64,000 nucleotides of DNA from Gemmatimonadota bacterium (GCA_016871915.1 VHBP01000004.1:1-64000), one strand, 5' to 3'. Shown: positions 18,007 through 26,504, numbered from the stretch's first letter. Notes: generated from the sequence alone by a model not told the origin. Translations and numbers: made by a program.

Positions 18007-19086
18007 TCAGGTGGTGAGGGCGCGCGCGGCGTCGGCGATCACCTGTAGCGCGTGCTCGACCCCTTGGACGGTGTGCTCCCCCATGTGACCGACGCGAAGC
18101 GTGGTCGGCGCGAGCGGTCCATACCCCGTGCCGAGCGTCACGCCGCGCTCGCGCACCGCGGCCCAGAGTCGCTCGACGCCGATCCCGGTGGGGATGGTGA
18201 GCACACTCACGGTGGGGGCGCGGATCCCCTTGGGGGCGAGGATCCCGATGCCGAGTGCGCCGCCCTCGCCTGACTCGACCCAACGCTCGACAGCGTGCTG
18301 CATCGCGTGATGGCGAGCCCAGCGGACATCCATCGTCTCGTCGACGATCCGATCGAGGGCGACGTCGAGGGCGTAGAAGAGGGAGACCGCGGGAGTGGCG
18401 GGCGTATTGTGCTGCGCCGCGAAGGTGTCGAGCTCGATGAGATCGAGGTAGCGACCGCGCGCGGGTTGTGCGGCGGCCTGCGCGAGGAAGGACTCACTCG
18501 CGACGGCGAAGCTCAGCCCTGGGGGGGCGGCGATCGCCTTCTGCGAGCCACTCAGGACATAGTCGAGCGCCCAGGCATCGGTCTCGAGCGCGGCGCCACC
18601 CAGTCCGGTGACCGAATCGATGAGTGCGACGGCGCCAAAGCGGTGCGCGAGGGCGGTGATCGCCTGCGGGTCCTGCAGCACACCGGTGGTGGTCTCAGAG
18701 TGCGCACCGGTGACGACGGCGAAGCGGCCGGTGCGGAGCGCGTCCTCCACCTGCTCGAGGGGGACGGCCTCACCCCAAGGGACGCTGATCTCCTCGACCT
18801 CACGGCCACAACCCCGCGCGATGGCGGAGTAGCGCCCGGAGAAGGCGCCGTTCACGAGCGAGAGGACGCGGCCCGCCGGCGCGGCGCGCATCCCGGCTTC
18901 CATCATCCCTGTCGCACTCGCGGTGTGGATGTAGACGGGGCGCGTGGTGCGGAAGACCGTCTGCAGCCGCGCCGCGCACCGCGCATAGAGCGCCTCGAAG
19001 GCCGCGCTCCGATGCGGGATCATCGGCTGGGTCATCGCCGCGAGGACCTCGGGGCGGACTTCGGTGGGGCCGGGGACAAGGAACAT
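18007..19086 (-). CDS. Alanine-glyoxylate / serine-pyruvate-type aminotransferase (class V)
   Basis: This 359-aa PLP enzyme opens with MFLVPGPTEVRPEVLAAM, followed by MIPHRSAAFEALYARC and TASATGMMEAGMRA, the standard N-terminus of the serine-pyruvate/alanine-glyoxylate aminotransferase group. HSETTTGVLQDP and LIDSVTGLGG are the cofactor-pocket segments, and the PLP lysine is in LSGSQKAIAAPPGLSF near residue 185. The C-terminus (GTGYGPLAPTTLRVGHMG) matches the family. Likely activity is transamination of glyoxylate or phosphohydroxypyruvate with alanine or serine in the cytosol. Its neighbours do not fix the substrate. The start lies within 5 bp of a stem-loop repeat element that occupies its whole leader. 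Confidence 0.92.
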   Translation of the reverse strand: MFLVPGPTEVRPEVLAAMTQPMIPHRSAAFEALYARCAARLQTVFRTTRPVYIHTASATGMMEAGMRAAPAGRVLSLVNGAFSGRYSAIARGCGREVEEISVPWGEAVPLEQVEDALRTGRFAVVTGAHSETTTGVLQDPQAITALAHRFGAVALIDSVTGLGGAALETDAWALDYVLSGSQKAIAAPPGLSFAVASESFLAQAAAQPARGRYLDLIELDTFAAQHNTPATPAVSLFYALDVALDRIVDETMDVRWARHHAMQHAVERWVESGEGGALGIGILAPKGIRAPTVSVLTIPTGIGVERLWAAVRERGVTLGTGYGPLAPTTLRVGHMGEHTVQGVEHALQVIADAARALTT

Positions 19087-19090
19087 ATCG

Positions 19091-19196
19091 AAAGCTTAAG
19101 GCTGAAGGCTGAAAGCTGAAAGCCAACGGCCCGGTTTCTAGCCTTCAGCTTCTAGCCTCCAGCTTCTAGCCTCCAGCTTCTAGCCTCCAGCTTCCC
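19091..19196. repeat. GCTGAAG-type intergenic stem-loop repeat, copy A
   Basis: The left arm (19091-19123) is built of GCTGAAG/GCTGAAA units. The right arm (19137-19196) is the reverse-complement type and includes three exact tandem copies of AGCTTCTAGCCTCC at 19147, 19161 and 19175. The arms would form a long imperfect hairpin directly upstream of the aminotransferase start. Related copies lie near 26505 and 28595. Confidence 0.85.
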
Positions 19197-19207
19197 GAGC
19201 GCGCCGC

Positions 19208-19249
19208 CTGTCACCTGCCCCCTGTCACCTGCCCCCTGTCACCTGCCCC
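19208..19249. repeat. Three exact tandem copies of a 14-bp unit
   Basis: CTGTCACCTGCCCC is repeated at 19208, 19222 and 19236 with no mismatch, between the stem-loop repeat and the end of the SH3-domain gene. The same CAGGTGTCAG-type word, inverted, recurs in the hairpin at 49028-49090, which suggests a second dispersed repeat family. Confidence 0.85.
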
Positions 19250-19252
19250 CTG

Positions 19253-19891
19253 CTACTGTGGTATCGGCTCGAGGAACTCGCCACTGACCCATCCCTCTTG
19301 GTCACCCACCGTCACCCGGATCCACCCAAATCGCCGGCTGGTGGATCGCACGATCTGGTTGGGCTTCACCACCAAGAGGCGTTCGGACCGATTGTTCGGA
19401 CCCGCACGCAACCAGACCCAGTCGACCGCCCGATAGCGCGTGCCAGCCGGCTGCGCCGGAGTCGGCCGTCCCTCGGGCGCCCCCTCGCGCGATTCCGCAC
19501 CCTTGGGCCGTTGATCTTGCGCTGGTTCCACCGGCGGCGGCGCTCGATCAGGGTCAGAGGTGGGTGCAACCTTCGTCGCCGCCCCAAGGGGAGACTTACC
19601 GTCCCCGTCCGGCACCATAGGCGCCGGCACCTCGGGCGCCGGCACCTCGGACATCGGCCGCTCGAACGGTGACCGGAAGACCGCCCACATCGTGATCGCG
19701 ACGGTCACCAGCAGACCGCCCGCTGCTGGACCGACCCAGCGGCGCGATGTCGTCGAGACGGGGGTCTCCTCTTCCGCAAGGATCATCCCACTCATCGGCC
19801 CCTCCGCGGCGAAGGGCGCCAGGCACTTGGGACAGCGCGAGGCGCCGAGCACCGAGGGGGCGCCGCAGGAGGCGCAGTGCACGCGAGGCAT
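19253..19891 (-). CDS. Zinc-ribbon membrane protein with extracytoplasmic SH3 domain
   Basis: The 212-aa protein has an N-terminal zinc ribbon (CASCG, then CPKC, residues 6-23). A single transmembrane helix lies at about 52-72 (WVGPAAGGLLVTVAITMWAV) and a Pro/Glu-rich linker at about 75-145 with a direct repeat of VPAPEVPAP. A C-terminal bacterial SH3 domain spans about 150-212 (YRAVDWVWLRAGPNNRSERL, PNQIVRSTSRRFGWIRVTVG, EGWVSGEFLEP). The topology predicts a cytoplasmic zinc ribbon and a periplasmic SH3 domain that may bind peptidoglycan or peptides. Specific function unknown. It is divergent from the sarcosine oxidase-like gene; the intergenic space is about 95 bp. Confidence 0.85.
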   Translation of the reverse strand: MPRVHCASCGAPSVLGASRCPKCLAPFAAEGPMSGMILAEEETPVSTTSRRWVGPAAGGLLVTVAITMWAVFRSPFERPMSEVPAPEVPAPMVPDGDGKSPLGAATKVAPTSDPDRAPPPVEPAQDQRPKGAESREGAPEGRPTPAQPAGTRYRAVDWVWLRAGPNNRSERLLVVKPNQIVRSTSRRFGWIRVTVGDQEGWVSGEFLEPIPQ

Positions 19892-19987
19892 CGTAATTTG
19901 ACGGATGGAGTCTCTCGGGCGTCACAGCGCGGATCCCAAGACGCCCCTACCCTACCTTACCATGTCCCCTGTCTCTCTCTCGGAGCG

Positions 19988-21118
19988 ATGCCGATAACGA
20001 CCGAGGTCCTCGTGGTCGGTTTGGGCGCGATGGGGAGCTGCACCCTGGCGGCCCTCGCGCGCCGCGGCATCAAGGCCATAGGGATCGACCGCTTCACACC
20101 GCCGCACACCGAGGGATCGAGCCATGGGGCGTCGCGGATCATCCGTGAGGCGTATTACGAGGACCCGATCTATGTACCACTGGTGCGCGACGCCTACGCC
20201 GAATGGGCGCGACTCGCCGCGGAGAGTGGCCGCACGCTCTTCCACCAGACGGGAGGGCTCTGCTACGGCTCGCCGGAGGGCGCCCTCGTGCACGGGGCCC
20301 TCGCGAGCGCCCGCGTTCACGACGTGGCGCATGAGCTCTTGGACGCGCGCGAGATCCAGCGGCGATTCCCAGCGCATCGACTCCCTGATGGGTTCGTCGG
20401 GGTGCTCGAGACGCGTGCGGGGTGGCTTGACCCCGAGCAGTGCCTCACGGCGGCATTGGAGGTCGCGACCCGACACGGTGCGACGGTGCGCACTCGCGAG
20501 ACCATGCTCGCGTGGGAGCCGAACGCCAACGGCGTGCGCGTGACCACCGACGGGGCGACGTACGAGGCGGCGCATGTGATCATCAGCGCCGGGATGTGGA
20601 TGGGCGATCTGGTACCCTCCCTCGCGGCCCATCTCACGGTGCACCGCAACGTGCTCTACTGGTTGGCAGGAGTCCGGCCCCTGTTCGATGCCGCGCGGTT
20701 CCCCGTCTTCTTGGGTGAACTCGCGCCCGATCTGCTCTGGTACGGCTTCCCCGATGTCGGCGCAGGGGTGAAGGTCGCGATGCACCACCATGGGCCCACC
20801 TGCACACCGGCGACGGTCGATCGCACCGTGCACGAGGCGGAGCTCGCCGCGATGCGCGCGCGACTCATGCAGTGGCTCCCGACGGCGAATGGCCCGTTGC
20901 AGCGCACGGTGGTGTGCACGTACACCAACACGCCGGACGGCCACTTCGTGATCGACACCCACCCGGCGAGCGATCGCTGTTGGATCGTCTCGCCCTGCTC
21001 GGGCCATGGCTTCAAGTTCGCGAGTGCGATCGGGGCGCGGATCGCCGCGCGGGTGTCGGGGGACGCCTCGGCGTCGCTGCCCGGTCGCTTTCGCCTGAGC
21101 CGGCTAGAGCGTATCTGA
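19988..21118 (+). CDS. Monomeric sarcosine oxidase / N-methyl-L-tryptophan oxidase-like flavoenzyme
   Basis: The ATG at 19988 gives a 376-aa protein starting MPITTEVLVVGLGAMGSCTL, a Rossmann FAD motif placed as in the family. Diagnostic segments follow: FTPPHTEGSSHGASRIIREA, FHQTGGLCYG and VVCTYTNTPDGHFVIDTHP, in which Cys310 matches the covalent FAD-attachment Cys of monomeric sarcosine oxidase, then SPCSGHGFKFASAIGARIA. Expected reaction: oxidative demethylation of an N-methyl amino acid, giving formaldehyde and hydrogen peroxide. No serine hydroxymethyltransferase or folate genes are adjacent. The 3' end overlaps the convergent diguanylate cyclase gene by 15 bp. Confidence 0.9.
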   Translation: MPITTEVLVVGLGAMGSCTLAALARRGIKAIGIDRFTPPHTEGSSHGASRIIREAYYEDPIYVPLVRDAYAEWARLAAESGRTLFHQTGGLCYGSPEGALVHGALASARVHDVAHELLDAREIQRRFPAHRLPDGFVGVLETRAGWLDPEQCLTAALEVATRHGATVRTRETMLAWEPNANGVRVTTDGATYEAAHVIISAGMWMGDLVPSLAAHLTVHRNVLYWLAGVRPLFDAARFPVFLGELAPDLLWYGFPDVGAGVKVAMHHHGPTCTPATVDRTVHEAELAAMRARLMQWLPTANGPLQRTVVCTYTNTPDGHFVIDTHPASDRCWIVSPCSGHGFKFASAIGARIAARVSGDASASLPGRFRLSRLERI

Positions 21119-22099
21119 GGGGGCCGTGTGCGTCCCCGTGAACTCAGGGGGCGTCGCCTCGCGCACCCGGTTCCGGCCCGCGCGCTTCGCATCGTAGAGC
21201 GCGGTATCGGCACGAGCGATGAGTTCGACCAAGGCATCTCCCGGACGTGATTCGGCGACACCGAAACTTGCCGTGCAGGCCCCGATTCCCTCGAAGAGTT
21301 GGCGCGCGATACGCCCGCGGAGCGCCTCGGCGAGCTCAAGGGCGCCCGTCGCCGGCGTATCGGGGAGCACCATCGGGAACTCCTCTCCACCCCAACGGCC
21401 GACGGTGTCGTTGAGGCGGCTGCGCTGCTGCAGGAGACGCGCTACCCCGCGTAGCACCTCGTCGCCGGCGTTGTGGCCGTGCGTGTCGTTCACGCGCTTG
21501 AAGTCGTCGAGATCGAGCAAGATGATCGAGAGGGGCCGATCGGGAGCCGATATCGCGAGCTCCCCTTCCGCGACCTCCTCCACCCGACGACGGCTCGCGA
21601 CGCCGGTGAGTCCATCGACCAGGGCGAGCGAAGAGAGGCGCTGCTCGACGATGATCGAGCGAATCCGCTGTCGCCGTACGAGATTCCCCGCGAGCACGGA
21701 GAGGACGAGGGCCACGGCGACCTCGGTGAAGCGGAGCATCGTGACGGCCGCCACGCCGGTGTCCCCCGCCCGCACCGCGTAGACCGCGATCAGGGCAGCG
21801 AGCGAATTGAAGACGACGCGGGTGGGGCGCGGCAGATGATAGAGGAGGTTCCCGATGGTCACCGCGACGGCGAAGCCGAAGGTCGATGCATGCACCCTCA
21901 GCGCGAGGGGCGCCATGAGGAGCAGCCCGACCACGAACATGGTCATGTGCCACGTGACCCCGAAGCGCACCTGCGCGGAGGGGTCGTGCCGCCGATGCTC
22001 GGCGATCCAGAAGGAGCAGAGGGTTCCCGCCCCGATGCAGAGGTGGCTGATGACGAGCCAGGTATAGAGCCGAGCCTCGGTCCCACTCCCATCCATCAC
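21104..22099 (-). CDS. Membrane diguanylate cyclase (GGDEF), probably lacking its first helix
   Basis: This frame starts at a GTG (22099) followed by ATG and encodes about five transmembrane helices (LYTWLVISHLCIGAGTL, MTMFVVGLLLMAPLAL, FAVAVTIGNLLYHL, VFNSLAALIAVYAV, VAVALVLSVLAGNL). A complete GGDEF domain follows: SLALVDGLTGVASRRR, ILLDLDDFKRVNDTHGHNAG and the active site WGGEEF. RLND five residues before GGEEF is an RxxD allosteric I-site, so product inhibition by c-di-GMP is likely. Upstream in the same frame, separated only by a TAG at 22105-22103, is the expected cytoplasmic N-terminus plus first helix. The two pieces look like one six-helix sensor cyclase interrupted by a stop. Confidence 0.85.
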   Translation of the reverse strand: MMDGSGTEARLYTWLVISHLCIGAGTLCSFWIAEHRRHDPSAQVRFGVTWHMTMFVVGLLLMAPLALRVHASTFGFAVAVTIGNLLYHLPRPTRVVFNSLAALIAVYAVRAGDTGVAAVTMLRFTEVAVALVLSVLAGNLVRRQRIRSIIVEQRLSSLALVDGLTGVASRRRVEEVAEGELAISAPDRPLSIILLDLDDFKRVNDTHGHNAGDEVLRGVARLLQQRSRLNDTVGRWGGEEFPMVLPDTPATGALELAEALRGRIARQLFEGIGACTASFGVAESRPGDALVELIARADTALYDAKRAGRNRVREATPPEFTGTHTAPSDTL

Positions 22100-22102
22100 C
22101 CC

Positions 22103-22399
22103 CTAACGCCAACGGAGCCAGTCGAGGGACAAGAGGACGAGGAAGATCGGGAAGGCGACCCAGCGCAGGGTCACGATCCCCGCGATCATCTCATCCCGGA
22201 GGCGGCGTTCGACGAGGTTGCGATCGCCAGGTTCGAGTTCGTCCAGCAGCCCACGCTCATCGAATTCCGATGAGACGGCGAGGAAGCGGGACCACAGGCT
22301 CTGCTCGTCGTCCATCCGCCGGGTCGGCGTCGGGAAGATGGGAGCTGGCCGATAGACTCGGCTCGCCCGAACCGACTCGGAGTGCCTAGGATCGCTCAC
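22103..22399 (-). pseudogene. 5' part of the GGDEF gene, cut off by an in-frame TAG
   Basis: From a possible GTG at 22399 or ATG at 22315 the frame encodes DERGLLDELEPGDRNLVERR, then LRDEMIAGIVTLRWVAFPIF and LVLLSLDWLRWR (one membrane helix), ending at TAG 22105-22103. Two codons later the same frame enters the diguanylate cyclase. A cytoplasmic head plus helix 1 immediately before helix 2 of a multi-helix sensor strongly suggests a single ancestral gene. Neither start has a clear ribosome binding site. It could instead be a tiny co-translated partner. Confidence 0.55.
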
Positions 22400-22478
22400 G
22401 CGGGAAATGTACGGGGCTGGGACACGGGATGAGACGTCTCCGACCCGCCCCACGCAACGTCGGCCGATGGACCGTGGC

Positions 22479-23180
22479 CTACACGTTGTATCGGAGGATG
22501 CACCAGATCGCTCGCATCCCATCGCGCCAGCCGATCTTCTTCCCTTCGGCGTACGTACGCCCGAAATAGGAGATCGAGACCTCATAGATGGGGACGCCCA
22601 TCTTCGCGACCCGCGCCGTGACCTCGGGCTCGACGCCGAACCGATTCTCGCGGATCTCGAGCCGCTCTACCACGTCCTTTCGGAACGCCTTGAAGCAGGT
22701 CTCCATGTCCGTGAGGTTCAGGTCCGTCATCATGTTTGAAAGCAGGGTGAGGAACCGATTCCCCTGCGAGTGCCAGAAGTAGAGGACGCGGTGGGGTCCC
22801 GCCCCCGTGAAGCGCGAGCCGAAGACGACGGCGGCATGGCCGTCCAGGATCGGCTGGATCATCTGCGGGTAATCCGAGGGGTCGTACTCGAGATCGGCGT
22901 CCTGGACGATCGCGATCGGCGCGGTGATCTGAGCAAAGCCGGTGCGGAGTGCGGCCCCCTTGCCCTGATTCCGTTCGTGTGTGAATGGGCGGATCCGGGA
23001 ATCCCGAGTGGCCATGGCCTGCACGGCTTCGCCGGTCCCATCGGAGGAGCCGTCGTCGACAACGATGACCTCCAGGACTTCAGGGCGGTCGAGGACGCGT
23101 TGGAGGACCCGGCCGACGGTCGCCGCTTCATTGAAGACTGGCATCACGACGGCCAGATAGGGGGTCGGGGGGTTCGCCAT
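22479..23180 (-). CDS. Glycosyltransferase family 2 (polyprenyl/dolichol-phosphate sugar synthase type)
   Basis: The 233-aa protein has the GT-A fold signatures of DPM1-like enzymes: LAVVMPVFNEAATVGRVLQ, EVIVVDDGSSDGTGEAV, FTHERNQGKGAALRTGFAQI and the metal-binding DxD in IVQDADLEYDPSDYPQMI. FGSRFTG and the acceptor-site region TDLNLTDMETCFKAFRKDVV follow. There is no C-terminal membrane segment, as in soluble dolichol-phosphate mannose/glucose synthase-type proteins. It should transfer a sugar from a nucleotide sugar to a polyprenyl phosphate at the inner membrane face. It is divergent from tRNA-Arg; the gene downstream is the split GGDEF. Donor sugar not predictable. Confidence 0.9.
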   Translation of the reverse strand: MANPPTPYLAVVMPVFNEAATVGRVLQRVLDRPEVLEVIVVDDGSSDGTGEAVQAMATRDSRIRPFTHERNQGKGAALRTGFAQITAPIAIVQDADLEYDPSDYPQMIQPILDGHAAVVFGSRFTGAGPHRVLYFWHSQGNRFLTLLSNMMTDLNLTDMETCFKAFRKDVVERLEIRENRFGVEPEVTARVAKMGVPIYEVSISYFGRTYAEGKKIGWRDGMRAIWCILRYNV

Positions 23181-23211
23181 CCCGGGAAATATCCGCTAGC
23201 TTTCGGGGTTC

Positions 23212-23285
23212 GCGCGAGTAGCTCAGCTGGATAGAGCGTCGGCCTCCGGAGCCGAAGGTCGTGGGTTCGAATCCCGCCTCGCGCA
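23212..23285 (+). tRNA. tRNA-Arg (anticodon CCG)
   Basis: The cloverleaf is complete: acceptor GCGCGAG pairs with CTCGCGC, the D arm starts at GCTC, anticodon stem TCGGC/GCCGA encloses the loop CTCCGGA with anticodon CCG, and the T arm GTGGG-TTCGAAT-CCCGC has one G-U pair. The 3' CCA is not encoded. The discriminator A is the first base of an ATG that could start rho. Confidence 0.95.
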
Positions 23286-23326
23286 TGTTCCCTCCTCCCC
23301 CGGGCCCGCTCCCTCATCGCCCCGCC

Positions 23327-24583
23327 GTGGACACCGTCGCCCTTCGACGCCTCCCACTCCCCGACCTCGAACACCTCGCCGCCACCCACGGGGTCTTCCT
23401 CCCGCCGACCGCCACGCACGCCGAGGTGGTCAGCCGGGTCCAGCGAGCGCTGCTCGCCAAGGGAGAGCCGCTGGTGGCGGAAGGGACCCTCGAGTTGGAG
23501 AAGGCCGGCCACGGCTTCCTCCGGAACCGGGCGAGCTCCTACCTCCCCCACCCCGCCGATCTCTATGTCCCGGTGGGGATGATCGCGCGGTTCGGGCTCC
23601 GCACCGGGGATGAGATCCATGGCACGGTGCGGCCGCCGCGTGGATGGCAGAAGTTCCTCGCGCTCGCGCAGATCGACGCGGTGAATGGGCTCCCCCCCGA
23701 GCAGATGATCGGGCGCGCGAACTTCGACACCCTCCGCCCGAAGTATCCCGATCAGCGGATCCGTCTGGAGTCGACGGCGGGCGGGATGTCGATGCGCCTC
23801 GCCGACCTCATCGCGCCGCTCGGGAAGGGGCAGCGCGGGTTGATCGTCGCGCCGCCGCGCGCGGGGAAGACGATGCTCCTCCACCGGATGGCGAATGCCA
23901 TCGCGGAGAACCACCCCGAGGTGGTGCTCTTCGTGCTCTTGATCGACGAGCGACCCGAGGAGGTCACCGACTTCATCGCGAACTGTCCGACCGCCGAGGT
24001 GGTGGCGTCGACCTTCGATGAGAAGCCGACGCGCCATGTGCAGGTGGCGGACATGGTGATCGAGAAGGCGAAGCGGTTGGTGGAGTCGGGGCGGGATGTG
24101 GTGATCCTGTTGGATTCGATCACGCGCTTGGCGCGCGCACACAACGCGGTGACGCCGATGTCGGGGAAGATCCTCTCGGGTGGTGTGGATGCGAAGGCGC
24201 TCGAGAAGCCGAAGCGCTTCTTCGGCGCGGCACGGCGGATCGACGGCGGGGGGTCGCTGACGATCGTCGCGACGGCGCTCGTCAGCACCGGATCGCGGAT
24301 GGACGAGGTGATCTTCGAGGAGTTCAAGGGGACGGGGAACATGGAGATCGTCCTCGATCGTGACATCGCGAACCGTCGCGTCTATCCCGCGTTCGAGGTC
24401 AACAAGAGCGGGACGCGCAAAGAGGAGCTCTTGCTCACCGACACGGAGCGGAACCGGATCTTCCTCCTCCGGCACTTCGTGGGGAGCATGATGCCTGAGG
24501 ATGCGACGCAGTTCATCCTCCGGCGGCTCGCACAGACCGATACGAACGAGGAGTTCTTCCAGCGGATGGCGGAGGGTCAGTGA
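23327..24583 (+). CDS. rho: Transcription termination factor Rho
   Basis: The GTG at 23327 gives [19 protein letters not shown], a normal Rho N-terminus, and a 418-aa product. An in-frame ATG at 23285 would add 14 Pro-rich residues and overlap the tRNA discriminator base, so it is less likely. Visible Rho features are the RNA-binding cold-shock-like domain ([20 protein letters not shown]), Walker [16 protein letters not shown] near residue 180, Walker [18 protein letters not shown], the Q-loop/R-loop region [20 protein letters not shown], and the arginine-finger segment [19 protein letters not shown]. Rho is the hexameric RNA-dependent helicase that ends transcription. It is followed by ruvX with a GTGA overlap, and its transcript may share the upstream tRNA-Arg promoter. 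Confidence 0.95.
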   Translation: MDTVALRRLPLPDLEHLAATHGVFLPPTATHAEVVSRVQRALLAKGEPLVAEGTLELEKAGHGFLRNRASSYLPHPADLYVPVGMIARFGLRTGDEIHGTVRPPRGWQKFLALAQIDAVNGLPPEQMIGRANFDTLRPKYPDQRIRLESTAGGMSMRLADLIAPLGKGQRGLIVAPPRAGKTMLLHRMANAIAENHPEVVLFVLLIDERPEEVTDFIANCPTAEVVASTFDEKPTRHVQVADMVIEKAKRLVESGRDVVILLDSITRLARAHNAVTPMSGKILSGGVDAKALEKPKRFFGAARRIDGGGSLTIVATALVSTGSRMDEVIFEEFKGTGNMEIVLDRDIANRRVYPAFEVNKSGTRKEELLLTDTERNRIFLLRHFVGSMMPEDATQFILRRLAQTDTNEEFFQRMAEGQ

Positions 24584-25080
24584 GCGCGGCGGACGCGACG
24601 GTCCCGCCGCCGAACGCCGCCTACGACTGGCGACGGCGCTGGCTCGCGATCGATCTCGGCGACAAGCGCATCGGGCTCGCGACGACCGATGCGGCGGGGA
24701 TGATCGCCTCGCCGGCGGGGTACATCGCGCGGCGGGAGGGGAAGCGGCCGCCGTTGATGGCGATGCTCGCGCGCGCGGAGGAGCTGGGCGCCGAGGGGTT
24801 CGTGGTGGGATTGCCACTTGATCAACAGGGGGAGGATCTCCCGCGGGCGGCGGAGGCGCGGCGACTCGCGCATGAGTTAGCGACGCGCACGGGGAAGCCG
24901 ACCGAGTTGGTGGACGAGCGCTTCACGACGGCGGCGGCGCATCGCGCGATCCAGGCGATGGAGGGGACGACGCGGGGACGCAAAGGGGATGTCGATGCGC
25001 TCGCGGCGACGATCCTCCTGCAGCATGCGCTCCGACTCTTCGAGCAGCGGACGACGCACCCGGAGCGCCTCGATGCGTGA
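24580..25080 (+). CDS. ruvX: YqgF/RuvX-family Holliday junction resolvase-like nuclease
   Basis: The GTG at 24580 overlaps the rho TGA. The 166-aa product has the RNase H-fold motifs of the YqgF family: LAIDLGDKRIGLATTDAAG near residue 22 with the first catalytic Asp, FVVGLPLDQQGE in the middle, VDERFTTAAAH with the second acidic residue, and DVDALAATILLQHAL at the C-terminus with the last Asp. The family acts in 16S rRNA 5' maturation and has been proposed as an alternative Holliday junction resolvase. A Pro-rich 15-residue N-terminal extension is present. The mltG start overlaps its last two codons. Confidence 0.92.
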   Translation: MSAADATVPPPNAAYDWRRRWLAIDLGDKRIGLATTDAAGMIASPAGYIARREGKRPPLMAMLARAEELGAEGFVVGLPLDQQGEDLPRAAEARRLAHELATRTGKPTELVDERFTTAAAHRAIQAMEGTTRGRKGDVDALAATILLQHALRLFEQRTTHPERLDA

Positions 25081-26110
25081 GCGTCGGCGCGGGATGCGCC
25101 GGTGGCTCGTGCTCAGCGCCCTGCTGATCGGCGCGGCGGGGTGCGCGACGATGGACGACACGACGGTGGAGCTCACCATTCGTCCGGGGTCGCCCTTCCG
25201 TGAGATCGCCGACTCGCTGCACGCCCATGGAGTGGTGACCTTCCCGCGGCTCTTCGGCGCGTTCGCTGCGCGGCGTGGCCGGGATCGCAGCACGCGCTAC
25301 GGGACCTACGTGATCCGCCGCGGCGCGAGCTGGGAAGGGATCCTCCATGCGTTGCAGACGGGCGAAGGGATCATCAATCGCGTGACGATCCCGGAGGGGC
25401 TTCCGCTCTGGGAGTCGTTGCCGATCATCAGCGAGAAGCTCGCGATCCCCCTCGACTCGCTCGAGGTCGCGGTGCGGGACCCGGGGCTGCTCACGCGGCT
25501 GGGGGTCCCGAAGGGGACGTCGACGGTGGAAGGGTATCTCTTTCCCGCGACCTACGACTTCCCCTCCCAGGTGACGGCGCGCTATGTGGTGGAGCAGATG
25601 GTCACGCGCTTCGAGCAGCGGTGGGATCCGGCGTGGGATGCGCGACTCACCGAGGTGAAGATGACGCGGCATCAGGTGGTGACGCTGGCGTCGATCGTGG
25701 AGAAGGAGGTGCGCAAGGGCTCCGAGCGCCCGACGGTCGCGGCGGTCTATCTTAATCGACTCAAGGTGCGGATGGCGTTGCAGGCCGATCCGACGGTACA
25801 GTATGCGATGAAGGTGCGACCGGGGCGGGTGTTGTATCGGCATCTGACGATCGACTCGCCGTACAACACGTACAAGTATCCGGGGCTCCCGCCGGGCCCG
25901 ATCGCGGCGCCGGGGAAGGCGAGTCTCGAGGCGACGCTCTTTCCGGCGAAGGTGCCGTATCGGTTCTTCGTCGCGCACCCGGACGGGCATCACGAGTTCC
26001 GCACGACCTACGAGGAGCACCTCGAGGCGATCACGTTTGTGCGGGAGGTGGCGCGGCTGGATTCACTGGCGCGGCTCGATTCGATCGCGCGCGCGGACTC
26101 GCTCCCTTAG
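25073..26110 (+). CDS. mltG: Endolytic murein transglycosylase MltG
   Basis: The ATG at 25073 is preceded by GGAG at seven bases and yields a 345-aa protein. The N-terminus MRERRRGMRRWLVLSALLIG then AAGC looks like a lipobox, so it may be a lipoprotein rather than the usual single-pass anchor. YceG/MltG motifs follow: a LysM-like part (LTIRPGSPFREIADSLHAHG), VTIPEGLPLWESLPII, TVEGYLFPATYDFP, and the catalytic region VTLASIVEKEVRKGSERPTV with the essential Glu. AAVYLNRL, ADPTVQYAM, SPYNTYKYPGLPPGPIAAPG and AHPDGHHEFRTTYEEH complete the domain. It cuts nascent glycan strands in the periplasm. The gene ends convergently with aroH, overlapping four bases. Confidence 0.93.
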   Translation: MRERRRGMRRWLVLSALLIGAAGCATMDDTTVELTIRPGSPFREIADSLHAHGVVTFPRLFGAFAARRGRDRSTRYGTYVIRRGASWEGILHALQTGEGIINRVTIPEGLPLWESLPIISEKLAIPLDSLEVAVRDPGLLTRLGVPKGTSTVEGYLFPATYDFPSQVTARYVVEQMVTRFEQRWDPAWDARLTEVKMTRHQVVTLASIVEKEVRKGSERPTVAAVYLNRLKVRMALQADPTVQYAMKVRPGRVLYRHLTIDSPYNTYKYPGLPPGPIAAPGKASLEATLFPAKVPYRFFVAHPDGHHEFRTTYEEHLEAITFVREVARLDSLARLDSIARADSLP

Positions 26111-26487
26111 TCGGCGAGGAGATCGGCGCGGAGCAGGACGGAGTCGCGCAGGTACTGATGCTTGATCTCGCCGCGCTGTCGCGCGGTCTCCACATGGAGC
26201 ATCACCCGCAAGCAGCGCGGGAGGGCCCCCGGCACCGCGAGCTCCTGCGCACAGATCAACGGGATATCGGTCCACCCGAACATCCGCGCGGCGTGCGCGG
26301 GGAACTCGCTCGTCAGATCCGGGGTGGAGGTGAAGAGCGCCGAGATGACATCGGCCGGCGCGACGTCGTTCTCATCCATGATCGCCGTGAGGAGCTCGAA
26401 GACCGCGGTGCGGATCTGGCCCGGCTCGTCGGCGGGGACGGTGATGGCGCCACGGATGGCGCGGACGGGGCGCGGATGGTTGGGCAC
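26107..26487 (-). CDS. aroH: Chorismate mutase, AroH type
   Basis: The 126-aa frame begins at GTG 26487 and matches monofunctional AroH chorismate mutase: VRAIRGAITVPADEPGQIRT (with the active-site Arg in RGA), ELLTAIMDENDVAPADVISA, LFTSTPDLTSEFPAHAAR, and MLHVETARQRGEIKHQYLRD with a second catalytic Arg and the conserved YLR-A-L end. It converts chorismate to prephenate for Phe/Tyr synthesis. It stands alone, with no other aro gene adjacent. A GCTGAAG stem-loop repeat occupies the leader about 18 bp upstream of the start. Confidence 0.93.
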   Translation of the reverse strand: MPNHPRPVRAIRGAITVPADEPGQIRTAVFELLTAIMDENDVAPADVISALFTSTPDLTSEFPAHAARMFGWTDIPLICAQELAVPGALPRCLRVMLHVETARQRGEIKHQYLRDSVLLRADLLAD

Positions 26488-26504
26488 TGGGGGAAAGATA
26501 GTTG

